64,000 nt of DNA, taken from Mesostigma viride. Its lineage: Eukaryota; Streptophyta; Mesostigmatophyceae; Mesostigmatales; Mesostigmataceae. This document shows positions 9,592 to 20,126 of the stretch, piece after piece; positions within the stretch are counted from its first letter, which is position 1, and every line of letters begins with the position of its first letter. The translations under genes and the position numbers were made by a program. A model generated the notes under the pieces. The model did not search any database, had not been told where the DNA came from, and saw nothing but the letters and a program-made list of their open reading frames with translations. Where the stretch lies: contig RPFO01000175.1 of assembly GCA_009746045.1 (NCBI GenBank), positions 3,757,231 to 3,821,230 on the forward strand, read 5' to 3'.

Positions 9592-11208
9592 CAGAGTTCA
9601 ATTATACGCAATAGGCGGTTATATTATACGCGCGGGCTCCGTATAATGGATAATACGGTATAATACGGTATTATCCGGAAATTATACGCGAATATTGGAT
9701 TTAATCGTTTTTTGGGTTGTTTCATGCATTTTGACATCATTTCAAGCAGTCCACATGTTTCTGACACTAAATTACACATGATACATGGGTTGCCACTGCT
9801 CAGCAGTGCTTGGGAACACTGGACGTGTAAACCGGGGTTCACGAGGAGCTAGATTATACCTATGCATTATACCCTAAAAAACAACGCCAAATGAAATGGA
9901 AAGATGAAAAAAGAAAAAGAAGTAAGATGGCTATGCTTCCATGCAAGCAGGTCCTGGGCATCTCCATGTTTCTTGTATGCATGAGGAGCACACAAGAAGA
10001 AGGCTGACTTTGGCGAGCAAAACAAGAAATAGTGGATAGATCTGGCCAGAAAACCACTTGTTTAATTCGAGATGTTTTTAGCAAGAAAAAACATCGCGTT
10101 ATCAAGCTTATCATATTTATAAACAATGCCAAGCACTACGTCACTGCTTTCGATGAAGCATAAGCTAATAGCAGACAAATCTGGTCCAAAATCTGCATGT
10201 CGTAGTGGTATTCCCCAACCATCACAAGCCAATAATGCGTAGAGGCAGCAAAGCAACCAAAAGACAAGCAGAAAACCTCCATTACAGGTCTACGATTATT
10301 TTACAATCCACCCAACAACTTGATACAGTACAATGAACACGTGAACAGGATAGCACGTACCAGATCAAAACCGCATATTACCTTTCTTGACGGAGCCAGC
10401 ATGCCCACCTGATGGACGTAGCTGCGAGCCTTTCCTGGCCGTCGTCGCTTATAAATCATGTAAGGAATAACGTGAAACATCTATCCGCGTTCAAATGTAG
10501 GGGCATTTCCCGCCAATCAACAGTTAGCACATGCACGGTCGCCACCTGGTTGCTGAAACGAGGTTGCCGCATCGAGCAGAAGGTCGAGACACATCTGCGC
10601 ACATCCAAACGTTGCCTGGCCAAGGATATAAGCTTTTCAAGACCTAAGGATCATGCCTACAAAATTTCAGTTGAAAATGTAAAGCGGCCATGCTCTCGTA
10701 CCAGTCAGGTTTCTGTATGACTTTGTTAATATTCGGTGCATGGCTGCCCGAGAGGCCAGGGCAGAGACCTAAACAGCATGGAGGGTTGCCAACTTGCCAT
10801 GCTCCAGTGTAGCTTGCTTGTAAGATCCTTGTGTCTCACGGTCGCCAAATGTCAACCAGTGGATGGTTTCCGTAGTGTTTCTAAGTTCCCTTGCTTTCCC
10901 GCCTTGGTTCCCGCACGAAAAATTTGGCTGCCGGACCTCGGATGAGCGCGAAAACCCCATTATACGCGCGCTTATATAGTCATTGAGAATGATAGATTAC
11001 GGAGGTGAGATAGGCATGCAACATAAGGAAAAAACCGATGACTGGGAGAATAACCCTGAAGAAACGCGCTTATATATACGTGTTATTCGCCGTATCATAC
11101 GTAAAAATACGCAAATCGTATAAAACGGATAAAAATTATACGCTCGACCTTGTATAACGCGTATTATACCGTATTATACCGTATAATACGCCGTATAATT
11201 GAACACTG
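9592..11208. mobile_element. hAT-like non-autonomous element A (1617 bp)
   Basis: Flanked by the 8-bp duplication GAGCCAGA (9584-9591 and 11209-11216). The 17-bp terminal inverted repeats read CAGAGTTCAATTATACG and CAGTGTTCAATTATACG; an 8-bp TSD with CAGNG ends is the hAT signature. Subterminal regions repeat TATAATACGG on both sides. The interior of 9709-10959 is nearly identical to part of element B (11541-14180) but lacks about 450 bp found there. No transposase is seen. Removal restores the H integrase frame MCHLAP-CPADL. Confidence 0.93.
10979..11064. repeat. 86-bp insertion with 12-bp TSD inside hAT-like element A
   Basis: A short block beginning near CATTGAGAATGATAG and ending CCCTGAAGAA is flanked by CGCGCTTATATA on both sides (10967-10978 and 11065-11076). 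The same block recurs at about 62360-62446 between inverted TATATATTCATT/AATGAATATATA. Element B lacks it, so it arrived after the two hAT-like copies diverged. Confidence 0.8.
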
Positions 11209-11540
11209 GAGCCAGATGACACATACGCGTCAGTCGGTCCACGAACACCAAGACCATGCTGTTGCCGCCCTTCGTCTTCTTGAATGGGCCGATGAAATCC
11301 ATCATGATGGAATCCCACGGACCCATTGGATCAGGTAACGTCTTTGGGACGGCCTGAGAGCCCGTGTTCCTGGACTTCATAATCTGGCACGAGGGGCACT
11401 GGCGTACGTACATACGTCTTGATATACTCATTCATCCCTGGCCAGAAGAAATGCTTACGGGCCAGTGGGAGGAGGCGATGTATTCCTTGGTGACCGCCTA
11501 GGAGGGAGTCATGGAGCTCGTGGAGCAAGGCTGCCCTACA
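11209..11540 (-). pseudogene. pol: H integrase: zinc-binding end and first part of core
   Basis: Minus strand encodes LLHELHDSLLGGHQGIHRLL, FFWPGMNEYIKTYV, QCPSCQIMKSRNTGSQAVP and GPWDSIMMDFIGPFKKTKGG. This is the second His and both Cys of the HHCC finger, then the first catalytic Asp. A one-base frame change near the CPSC motif separates the two readable frames. It is bounded on both sides by hAT-like insertions. Confidence 0.85.
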
Positions 11541-14180
11541 CAGAGTTCAATTATACGCAATACGCGGTTATACGCGCGGGCTCCGTATAATGGATAATAC
11601 GGTATAATACGGTATAATACGCGATTATACGCATGTCAGAAATTTTCATTTAATTCCTTGGTCGTCAAGACTGATTGAGACAATTGATAGACAGTTTATT
11701 CATTGCATATTTAGGTTACAGACTGCCACCGTTTCACCGCCAAAGCCATGGTGCGGTTCCCGGGTGGGGACCATAGCATCCATAGCCACACTGGGCTCGG
11801 ACTGCAAGGTAAGTGCAACGTAAGTGTGTCACTTCCTTATCAAGGCATATTGGGGCAGCGGTGCACGTTCTAGAATATTCTGCACAAGTTGCCAGCTGTC
11901 GATTATACAATTGACGATTAGGAGAACGCCAGATGTCAAGCAACTAACACGGCATACAATGCATCTAGAACTGGATTCAGTCATACGAAATATCCAACAC
12001 GGAATATTCGGCCGAGGATAGTACCGTCGGCACCTAAGGTACGCAAAGTATTGTGCCGGAATTACAACTTCGGCACTACATAACTTTTGCTATACTGCAC
12101 TATATTCAGTGCTGTAAGTTGTGCCGGAAAGCTCACGGCGGGCCCTACCAAGCCTATTTAATTATCGGCCAGAAAGACGGCAGGCGGGTGCGATTGTTAG
12201 GGACGCAACCCTAATACCTCCGTTTACAACATGATGGCCAGACACTACAAATGTAAACAGGGAGTTGGGCACACAGGGTGAAATTCACCTCTGACAACGC
12301 AACCACTGGATTTCATCGTTTTTGGGGTTGTTTCATGCATTTTGATATCATTTCAAGCAGTCCACATGTTTCTGACACTAAATTACACATGATACATGGG
12401 TTGCCACTGCTCAGCAGTGCTTGGGAACACTGGACGTGTAAACCGGGGTTCACGAGGAGCTAGATTATACCTATGCATTATACCCTAAAAAACAACGCCA
12501 AATGAAATGGAAAGATGAAAAAAGCAAAAGAAGTAAGATGGCTATGCTTCCATGCAAGCAGGTCCTGGGCATCTCCATGTTTCTTGTATGCATGAGGAGC
12601 ACACAAGAAGAAGGCTGACTTTGGCGAGCAAAACAAGAAATAGTGGCTAGATCTGGCCAGAAAAAGAAACAATTACGGGTCACAACCCGCCGACCATGCT
12701 TATCAAGCCTACCGTCAAAATGGAAAACGGCAAAACCAGAAATATCCTAACGCTGACAATTTAATAATTCAGCCAGCCAGCTCATCTGTCACACGTCTGA
12801 GCTGTCAGGCCATGTGTACTCTTCGAATGCAACCCTGAACACACTACCCAACCAAGCAGCACACCAATCAATTGGTGAGTGCTGGTTACATCAGATTTTA
12901 TTACAGCTTTTTGACGCAACTTCCGTCAGCATTCAACACATGGCCGGCCGTTCAAACAAACGGCGCCTGACTTACAAAAGGCAAAGCTAGTTGCCAGTAG
13001 GATTCCCCGGTAAACAACAAGCCGTCCCCATTCGTCTAACAAGCCTTTCTGCATGTACAGCCACAAGGTTGTGGCGGCCCTTTCTTTCCCGCATGCTGTT
13101 TAATAAACTATTTTCAGAGAAATCCGAGTTTAATTCGAGATGTTTTTAGCAAGAAAAAACATCGCGTTATCAAGCTTATCATATTTATAAACAATGCCAA
13201 GCACTACGTCACTGCTTTCGATGAAGCATAAGCTAATAGCAGACAAATCTGGTCCAAAATCTGCATGTCGTAGTGGTATTCCCCAACCATCACAAGCCAA
13301 TAATGCGTAGAGGCAGCAAAGCAACCAAAAGACAAGCAGAAAACCTCCATTACAGGTCTACGATTATTTTACAATCCACCCAACAACTTGATACAGTACA
13401 ATGAACACGTGAACAGGATAGCACGTACCAGATCAAAACCGCATATTACCTTTCTTGACGGAGCCAGCATGCCCACCTGATGGACGTAGCTGCGAGCCTT
13501 TCCTGGCCGTCGTCGCTTATAAATCATGTAAGGAATAACGTGAAACATCTATCCGCGTTCAAATGTAGGGGCATTTCCCGCCAATCAACAGTTAGCACAT
13601 GCACGGTCGCCACCTGGTTGCTGAAACGAGGTTGCCGCATCGAGCAGAAGGTCGAGACATATCTGTGCACATCCAAACGTTGCCTGGCCAAGGATATAAG
13701 CTTTTCAAGACCTAAGGATCATGCCTACAAAATTTCAGTTGAAAATGTAAAGCGGCCATGCTCTCGTACCAGTCAGGTTTCTGTATGACTTTGTTAATAT
13801 TCGGTGCATGGCTGCCCGAGAGGCCAGGGCAGAGACCTAAACAGCATGGAGGGTTGCCAACTTGCCATGCTCCAGTGTAGCTTGCTTGTAAGATCCTTGT
13901 GTCTCACGGTCGCCAAATGTCAACCAGTGGATGGTTTCCGTAGTGTTTCTAAGTTCCCTTGCTTTCCCGCCTTGGTTCCCGCACGAAAAATTTGGCTGCC
14001 GGACCTCGGCTGGACCGCAAAACCCCATAATACGCCCGCTGATACGCGTTATTCGCCGTATTATACGTAAAAATACGCCAATCGTATAAAACGGATAAAA
14101 ATTATACGCTCGACCTTGTATAACGCGTATTATACCGTATTATACCGTATAATACGCCGTATAATTATAATTGAACACTG
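11541..14180. mobile_element. hAT-like non-autonomous element B (2640 bp)
   Basis: Flanked by the 8-bp duplication GCCCTACA (11533-11540 and 14181-14188). The ends match element A: CAGAGTTCAATTATACG on the left and CAGTGTTCAATTATA inward on the right, with TATAATACGG subterminal repeats. It carries two segments absent from A, about 11640-12300 and 12665-13130. The remaining interior is about 99% identical to A by eye. No transposase ORF is visible. Confidence 0.93.
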
Positions 14181-14188
14181 GCCCTACA

Positions 14189-14838
14189 CAGCTCGGGAAC
14201 GTACAGCCGCCAATCCCCCGGCTGGACAGTGACTCACGACCAGACGCCCTTCCTGGAACTTGCAAGGGAAGGTGGCCCATCTGCTGCGGATGTGCCCTGA
14301 TGGCCTCGAGGGCCGCTTCTTCCGTGACCGTGAAACGACTTATCATCGTCTCTATTATAGGTCAGATGTGACCGTGAACACATCCTCTGCCGAGTCCTCA
14401 GCGTCCGCCATCACCCATGGTTGACGTACTCTGAGAAGACTGTGCATGGGAGGGCCGAGCGGATGAAGCTGAAAAATTCCCTGGGGCGGCACCACATGAC
14501 TGAGTGGCACGCGCGTGTGCGTGTGCGACCCCTCAGTCCCCTCCCCCCGGCCGGGGGTCTCCACGTCCTCGTGGGGGCCCTGACGGAAGGACTCATCCAG
14601 GATAGGATCGAGACAAGTCATCCATGGTGGTGTGCCCGAGATGAAAAAGATGGCGGGCCCGAGGGGACCGTGGCTCCGCGCCGTACGCGGTCCCTGGGGC
14701 GGCCACTGGAACACAGGTGGTATGAAGCACGTCCATATCCTCGTAGAACCAATAGTCAGCCCGTCGCGAGAGGGCGTCGGGAACAACGTTGTCCGCGCCC
14801 TTGACGTATTGGATCTTAAACGGTGCAAATTGCGACAA
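14189..14838 (-). pseudogene. pol: H RNase H-integrase linker and integrase N-terminal region
   Basis: Minus strand encodes FKIQYVKGADNVVPDALSRR, the conserved end of Ty3 RNase H, then MDVLHTTC, a GC-rich linker with PLSHVVPPQGIF (also seen in E1), and ISRFTVTEEAALEAIRAHPQ. Two frame changes occur. The hAT-like element B interrupts it just before the HHCC finger. Confidence 0.8.
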
Positions 14839-15503
14839 TTAAGTACTCCATCCACCGCGCAATTGATGGGGCGTCAGGTTGGGCTGCACCAGGAGGTGGG
14901 TGAGAGGCCGGTGGTCGGTGTGGATCGACAGACGTACGCGGTGGGGGTCAAGATCCCCCTGCTCACTAATGGCCACCGAAAACTGTGCGCCCAAAAGATG
15001 GTGACGCCACGTGTGGCAGCAGTAAACTACTGCCAGGAGTTCCTGTTGGTGTACTGGATAGTTCCGTTCCGCCGGAATCATCGTACGAGAGATGTACTCA
15101 ATGGGCTGTAGACCCTTGCCTTGATCCTGCAGGAGAACGCCCCCGATGGCCACTTTGCTGGCGTCAGTAGCCACGACGAAGGGAAGGGACGGGTCCGGCA
15201 GGACGAGGACAGGGGCTGTGGTGAGGTAGCGCTTGAGGGCCTCAAAGGCCTGCTGGCACTGCTCAGCCCACAGGAACGGAGTACCCTTCTTGAGAAGAGC
15301 ATTGATCGGGGCGGCGATGGTGGCGAACCTCGGGATAAACCGTCGGTAGTAGGAAGCCAACCCTAGAAAACTGCGCACCCCCTTCACGTCCGTGGGAACC
15401 GGCCACTGCTGGACGGACTCAATCTTCTCCGGGTCGGTCGCAATGCCGTCAGCAGACAGGGTGTGGCCCAGGAAGGGCACACAGCGACCGGCGCGCACCT
15501 TGC
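14839..15503 (-). pseudogene. pol: H reverse transcriptase C-terminus and RNase H
   Basis: An almost unbroken minus frame encodes the RT thumb/connection (RCVPFLGHTLSADGIATDPE, GVRSFLGLASYYRRFIPRFA) and a Ty3 RNase H domain with FVVATDASKVAIGGVLLQD, HQQELLAVVYCCHTW and IHTDHRPLTHLL, which provide the D, E and D residues that cleave RNA in the RNA:DNA hybrid. The upstream palm half lies at 33889-34560, separated by the E3 insertion. The two halves join through the 5-bp duplication CTTGC. Confidence 0.9.
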
Positions 15504-16171
15504 TGTTACGTCCCAGCCCAGACACTCCTAGCCTGAGCTACGTAGCGAAAGATCTACCATGCCGGAATTAGGAAGATTCAAGGTGGCCTAATGCAGATTG
15601 CGCTTCACGACTGGGGTCGTGAGATATCTGGCACCGCGACTTGATGCCAAGCTAATTAATACACACTTATAATGGCTAGCAATACCAATTACAAATGGAT
15701 AGTTGCCCCAGGTTTAATGTGTAGGCGTATTCGCACTTATCATTCATCAAACCAAGAGGACGAGACTCTCGTCCTCGGACCAATTTCACCTAGGTCTGCC
15801 ACTACGCTGGCAAGGGGCGCCGACATGGCGCCGACCTTCCAAAGCATGCAGTCCACACAAGATCCTTGGGTCGACATCGACCCTCGCCTACAGAATCCAC
15901 GCATGAGTACAATATCTCAACTAGCTATAAAGTACGCAGCGCGGCGCGACTGCACCGGCCCCTAGAAGATACACGCATACAACAACCTAGGCCCAAAATA
16001 ACTGGTCCGAATCACCCAAACTGTCATAGTTCCATACAAAAGTCCTGACCAAGGGACAATTCCCAAATTAAGTCCCGAAATGAGTCCCAAAGTCCTACGG
16101 ACCATGACAACAAGTCAAACTACATAATTTATTCCATTGTTACGTCCGTCCAAAAGGGCCGGGACGTAACA
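15504..16171 (-). repeat. E3 3' LTR (668 bp)
   Basis: Read on the plus strand it starts TGTTACGTCCC and ends GGGACGTAACA. It matches 33218-33888 almost base for base apart from one 3-bp difference, which argues for recent insertion. Confidence 0.95.
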
Positions 16172-16186
16172 CTCCTCCCCCCCCAC
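16172..16186 (-). other. E3 polypurine tract
   Basis: On the minus strand GTGGGGGGGGAGGAG sits immediately upstream of the 3' LTR. Confidence 0.85.
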
Positions 16187-16454
16187 GGGGGTCGGTAGTC
16201 CCTACCGTACAAGAGATAGAATTAGGAAACAAGTAAGCTACTATGAGAGTACTATGTCCCAACCCCGGTTCACCCGCGGGTTAGTAATACCAATTCCTCT
16301 AGAGGTTGATACACAGGACCAACCCTGACGTAGTAGCATGAAACAGGATGACAGGATAATGCCACTATCCGTCATAAAACTCTCACAACCATCTCAGCGA
16401 CCGCCGTTGTTGGCGCGCCGATCCACTGGAACCATCTTAGGGGGCGCCACCAGT
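16187..16454 (-). pseudogene. E3 3' end: remnant of the accessory-ORF 3' region
   Basis: On the minus strand a stretch near 16260-16310 (GAATTGGTATTACTAACCCG then GGGGTTGGGACATAGT) matches the nucleotide sequence at the 3' end of the E1 accessory ORF (about 4550-4605), at the same distance class from the polypurine tract. The reading frame is not preserved. It shows that E3 belongs to the accessory-ORF-bearing group. Confidence 0.55.
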
Positions 16455-17071
16455 TGTAAGAGTGAGAATGCCACGAATTCCGCCATGGTTCTTGCAGGAA
16501 GTTGCCTTTATTAATAACAAGGAAACACAGACGTAAGTCACGTCACTTCCAAGACTGCACGCAGCACAGGCGACAGGGTCGCAGTGCCCAGAGAACGTGC
16601 ACGCAAGAACTAGCGTCCCGGTGCGACCAAGTCACACATATAGGTTGTTAGGGACGCGTCCAAGTAATCAGCTGCACTGTCACAGCCGAACTGTCAATCA
16701 ATTGATTACACAGACTCTGGCACGCCTTTGGCGCGCAGATCTATCAATTGTCCATACGGCTAGTCCTGTGGACCTATCCGTACACTACTCAGCATCAATT
16801 GTCTCATAGGTCCTGGCGCGCTACAGCACGCCTACCTATCAATTGACCATCAAGTCCTGTACAAGTCCTGTCAACGTCCTGCGGACTATCAAAGTGACAC
16901 TTGTACATCCTGTGTCCGTACGCGCCCACAGTGGCGCGCCGGGTACTGTCGGCACAGCCTAGGAAACGTCATAACTTTTACGTTCCTTAACCAAATGAGG
17001 CGTTCAAGGTGCCGTTGGAAAGAGCGTAACAATCTCTATCCATCTAACGTAAATCCTTTACGTTAACTCCA
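16455..17071 (-). repeat. Copia 3' LTR (617 bp)
   Basis: Plus-strand ends are TGTAAGAGTGAG and GTTAACTCCA, that is TG..CA. It is nearly identical to 23662-24278, with one difference noticed (GTTCC here versus GTCCC there in the ACGTTCCTTAACC region). Confidence 0.97.
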
Positions 17072-18018
17072 ATCCCTTCTTTTCTTTAGGGATCACATCC
17101 CCTGCCAGGGACCCTTGAAGTAGCTTGAAATGTCCTTCACTCCAGCTTGAAGCTTGAACAGATGTCTTTAATGGCCAATGCCATTCCCCCAGCCCTTTCT
17201 TTTAAGGAACTGGAAAAGAAACAGATCTGCCACAGGGAAAACCATTCCATGAGAAATGGATAAAAACCTATGGAAGTGGCATTACAGAGTACCACCAGAT
17301 ATTAGAAGCACACAAAATTAAATACATACAGGTTAATTCTATGAGGTCTTCTCCAGGAATTAATCCCATCACCTCGGTAGAGCCTCCAGTACAATGACCT
17401 TCTGGCGGTGAGTTACATTAATCCCAGATACTAATCCCATAAAACCCAGTACATATTCAATATAAGTACAATAAATCCATGACAATTAAAATACCACTTG
17501 ACAAAGTAAGGCGTATTACAATAGTTTGCCTGTCATTCTCTCAACAGGGGTCTATTGGCGCCCGTCTTACGGCGCCCGTCTACTTGCCAGATGGTAAACT
17601 GCCACAGCAAACAAATGACAAAATGAAACACATAGGCAACAATTAAATCCTGCCCTGGGGAACTAGGGAAGTCTGAACAGGCAAACACCTGAACAGGCCA
17701 GCTTGTAGAAACATAATACCAGGGAATCGAACCCCGCCCTATAAACCCCAGAATAAAGGTTCCCAGACCATTGTGAGAAGTATGTACAAATATACATTTC
17801 TTTTAAAATAGAATACATGGTCTGTAATGGACCTGTCAACCTTGTGTAGTCAACAGCATGAACCCCAGCCAAAACCTGGCTGTATCCTGATTAAAATCAG
17901 AGTGAGTGTACCATGGTCCATGAGCCTTAGTACAGACTAAAATACAGGTATTATGCCAGTCACAATGCTGACACTACCACACAATCTGCTCTCCAATGCC
18001 CTATAACCATGCACCAGC
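17072..18018 (-). other. Copia 3' untranslated region with polypurine tract
   Basis: No ORF of note. The minus strand ends in AAAGAAAAGAAGGGAT at 17072-17087, directly before the 3' LTR, as expected for plus-strand priming. The rest is AT-rich without visible repeats. Confidence 0.7.
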
Positions 18019-18762
18019 TTAGACAGCTTGCTGAGATGGGTCCATCAGAGACTGAAGAACCTTGTATTGCACTGCTGCCTTCTGCACTAGCTTGGTCAAA
18101 GCATCAGCAGGATTGTCAACCCCAGGGATATGCTCAATATTGGCCAAGGAGGACAACTCCTTAAGAAGGAGATAATCCAAGTCCCTACTTCTGGCCATCT
18201 GCCTGTGCACAAACTGCACCATCCCCATGGAGTCTGTTTTTAGAAGAGTGGTAACCTGAAGTGGCCAAGGAGTGTTAGAAGTCATCTGATGAAGCAACTC
18301 CTTCAGATAAAGGCTTGTGTGAATGCCTTCACAAATAGCCCTGCATTCTGCCACATCACTGCTGACAGCCACCCGTTTGTGCAGGCGACTAAACCAGCTC
18401 ACCAAACTCCCCAGGCCTTCCTGTCTGAGCACAAAGAGCCCTGCAGCCCTGCCCCTGACCTTGGAGACCTGCCTGCTGTCCATTGAGCTATCCACATACA
18501 GCTCCATGCAAATGGGTTGTGATAAATCCACTGCAGACAACAGAATGCCAGATGAAGCCCTGACCTGATCAGCCACCTTGGCAGACCCTAGCTCCACCAG
18601 CATGTCATCAGGCAACCTGGCTATGACCATAAGGTCTGGCCTGGAAATGCCTGCCACCCAAGCAACCATGCCCCTCACCATGGGACACAGTGCCTGTGTG
18701 ATGGTTGGAGGAAGCTTGCTAATGAGGGTCTCTTGATAATCATTGCCCCCCACCAGCAGCAT
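18019..18762 (-). CDS. pol: Copia RNase H domain (pol C-terminus)
   Basis: The C-terminal 247 codons of pol encode a Ty1/copia RNase H. Seen in order are ISRPDLMV, the first catalytic Asp in CMELYVDSSMDS, Glu in SSDVAECRAICEG, Asp in LLKTDSMGM, and the family hallmark HIPGVDNPADALTK near the end. Its role is to degrade the RNA strand of the hybrid during reverse transcription. The frame overlaps the preceding RT frame by about 90 bp and follows it after a frame change near 18750, so the polyprotein needs a frame correction, whether mutation, sequencing error or recoding. Confidence 0.9.
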   Translation of the reverse strand: MLLVGGNDYQETLISKLPPTITQALCPMVRGMVAWVAGISRPDLMVIARLPDDMLVELGSAKVADQVRASSGILLSAVDLSQPICMELYVDSSMDSRQVSKVRGRAAGLFVLRQEGLGSLVSWFSRLHKRVAVSSDVAECRAICEGIHTSLYLKELLHQMTSNTPWPLQVTTLLKTDSMGMVQFVHRQMARSRDLDYLLLKELSSLANIEHIPGVDNPADALTKLVQKAAVQYKVLQSLMDPSQQAV

Positions 18763-19500
18763 ACGCCACTCCCCCCCTTCTTCACCAGTGTGGCCTCCAT
18801 GCCCACAAACAGCAGAGGCTCATTCTCCACCTGCCATTGCTCCCTACCCAGAGGAAACTTGGACTTAATGATGGAGATCAGCTCCTTAAGCCACGACGTG
18901 GGAGCTATCAGATGTAGGTCATCCCCGTGCAGCGAAGCATACACTGGCAGGCCTTCCCATTGCCCCAGAAACAGACAGGGGTCTACAGGAGAGACCTTCA
19001 AGTTGCAATGCTCCTTCAGGAAACGGTTGAGAGTCTCCCTCCAGATTATTGGACTTGACCTCAGGCCCTCCAGGCCCTTGAGGATTTTAAGGAACTCCGT
19101 GTGGATGTCCCTTTTCCATACAGCAGGCACCCTAACATAGAAAGGCGTCTTGCCCTCCCACTTTTCCTGTGCCACATCTGCATCCCCTCCAGAAATGCCC
19201 TCTTGAAGTCTACCACCACTGAGCCATAGTCCAAGCCCTTGTTGAGAAGGCCTAGAAATACACACAGCAGCAGCCTCCAAGTATCATGCAGCATGCCAGG
19301 GGTATACAACTCCTCAGCAGTGCACTCACCAGTACCCTTGAACTCATTCAGCACTGGCCTGACATGTGGTACCTTGACCCCGTCCACCTCCTTCATCTTG
19401 ATGACAAACTTGAGCTTGAGTAGACGTCGTGCAGGAGGCAGGTCATTGACAGGTTCCACGCATTTCTTGGAGATCCAGTCCTCCCCAGATTTAATCAGAC
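18675..19500 (-). CDS. pol: Copia reverse transcriptase
   Basis: Two frames joined near 19190 encode a copia-type RT. The first has PPARRLLKLKFVIKMKEVDG, HVRPVLNEFKGTGE, and the first catalytic Asp in SVVVDFKRAFLEGMQM. The second has LKGLEGLRSSPIIWRETLNR, SPVDPCLFLGQW and SLHGDDLHLIAPTSWLKEL. The active-site box, normally Y-V/M-D-D, reads HGDD, an uncommon form. FPLGREQWQVENEPLLFVGM follows as the connection. RT copies the element RNA to DNA in the particle. The reading is firm by motif order even though the frame is interrupted. Confidence 0.88.
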
Positions 19501-20100
19501 CCAGTGTGACCTGGGGACACATAATGGGAGAGGACATGAGCTTCACCAGGCCTTGGTAGTTGATAGGGCTGTGTCCAGCAAGTGAGTGAGGACCAATGCC
19601 CAAACTGCTTGGATGACTAGCAGCTGGCAATATGAGGTCATCAACCAAGGGCTCCTGCCCCTGGCACACTTGCACACGCTTAACCGTCCTGGTTACTGCA
19701 CGTGATAGGTGAGTGGTCCTGAAATTAATCAGTGGGACCTGACCAGCCCCTTCCTTAGTCAGGAGAGAGGACGTGATCACTACCCCATCCTGGCATAGGA
19801 AATTCTGCCCCAGAAGAGCAGGTCCTTGATAGCCCTCCAAGACACAAAAAGCAGTGTCCTGTCCAAGGATAGGAATGAATACCTCACCCAGTACCTTCAC
19901 GTGTACCCCGCCACTGAAGTCAGACACAAACTGATAGCTGGGTTCAGACATGCTGTACCCTGCTGCAGCCCTGGTCCCAATGATGGAAACCTGAGAATTA
20001 GTGTCTACCTCTAAGGCAGTGTCCAGCCCCAGATTGCCATGCCACCTGAGCTTGGCTACCTTGGGCTGCTTCTTGGCCTTTGTAGAGCCCCAATCAATCC
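19500..20100 (-). CDS. Retropepsin-like domain between integrase and RT in copia
   Basis: The frame running into RT contains LDTALEVDTNSQVSIIGTRA, then SYQFVSDFSGGVHVKVLGEV and GYQGPALLGQNFLCQDGVVI. A hydrophobic-D-T-x-S box, followed about 65 residues later by hydrophobic-hydrophobic-G-x-N/D-F/L, is the pattern of a retropepsin fold. The Gly of DTG/DSG is replaced by Asn, so activity is uncertain. In Ty1/copia elements the protease lies between Gag and integrase, so this location is unusual. A weak DSGA-like motif also occurs in the normal place (about 21475). It could be a second, decayed or relocated protease. Confidence 0.6.
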
Positions 20101-20126
20101 AGCCAAACTTGTCCCCCTGGGCTTGG

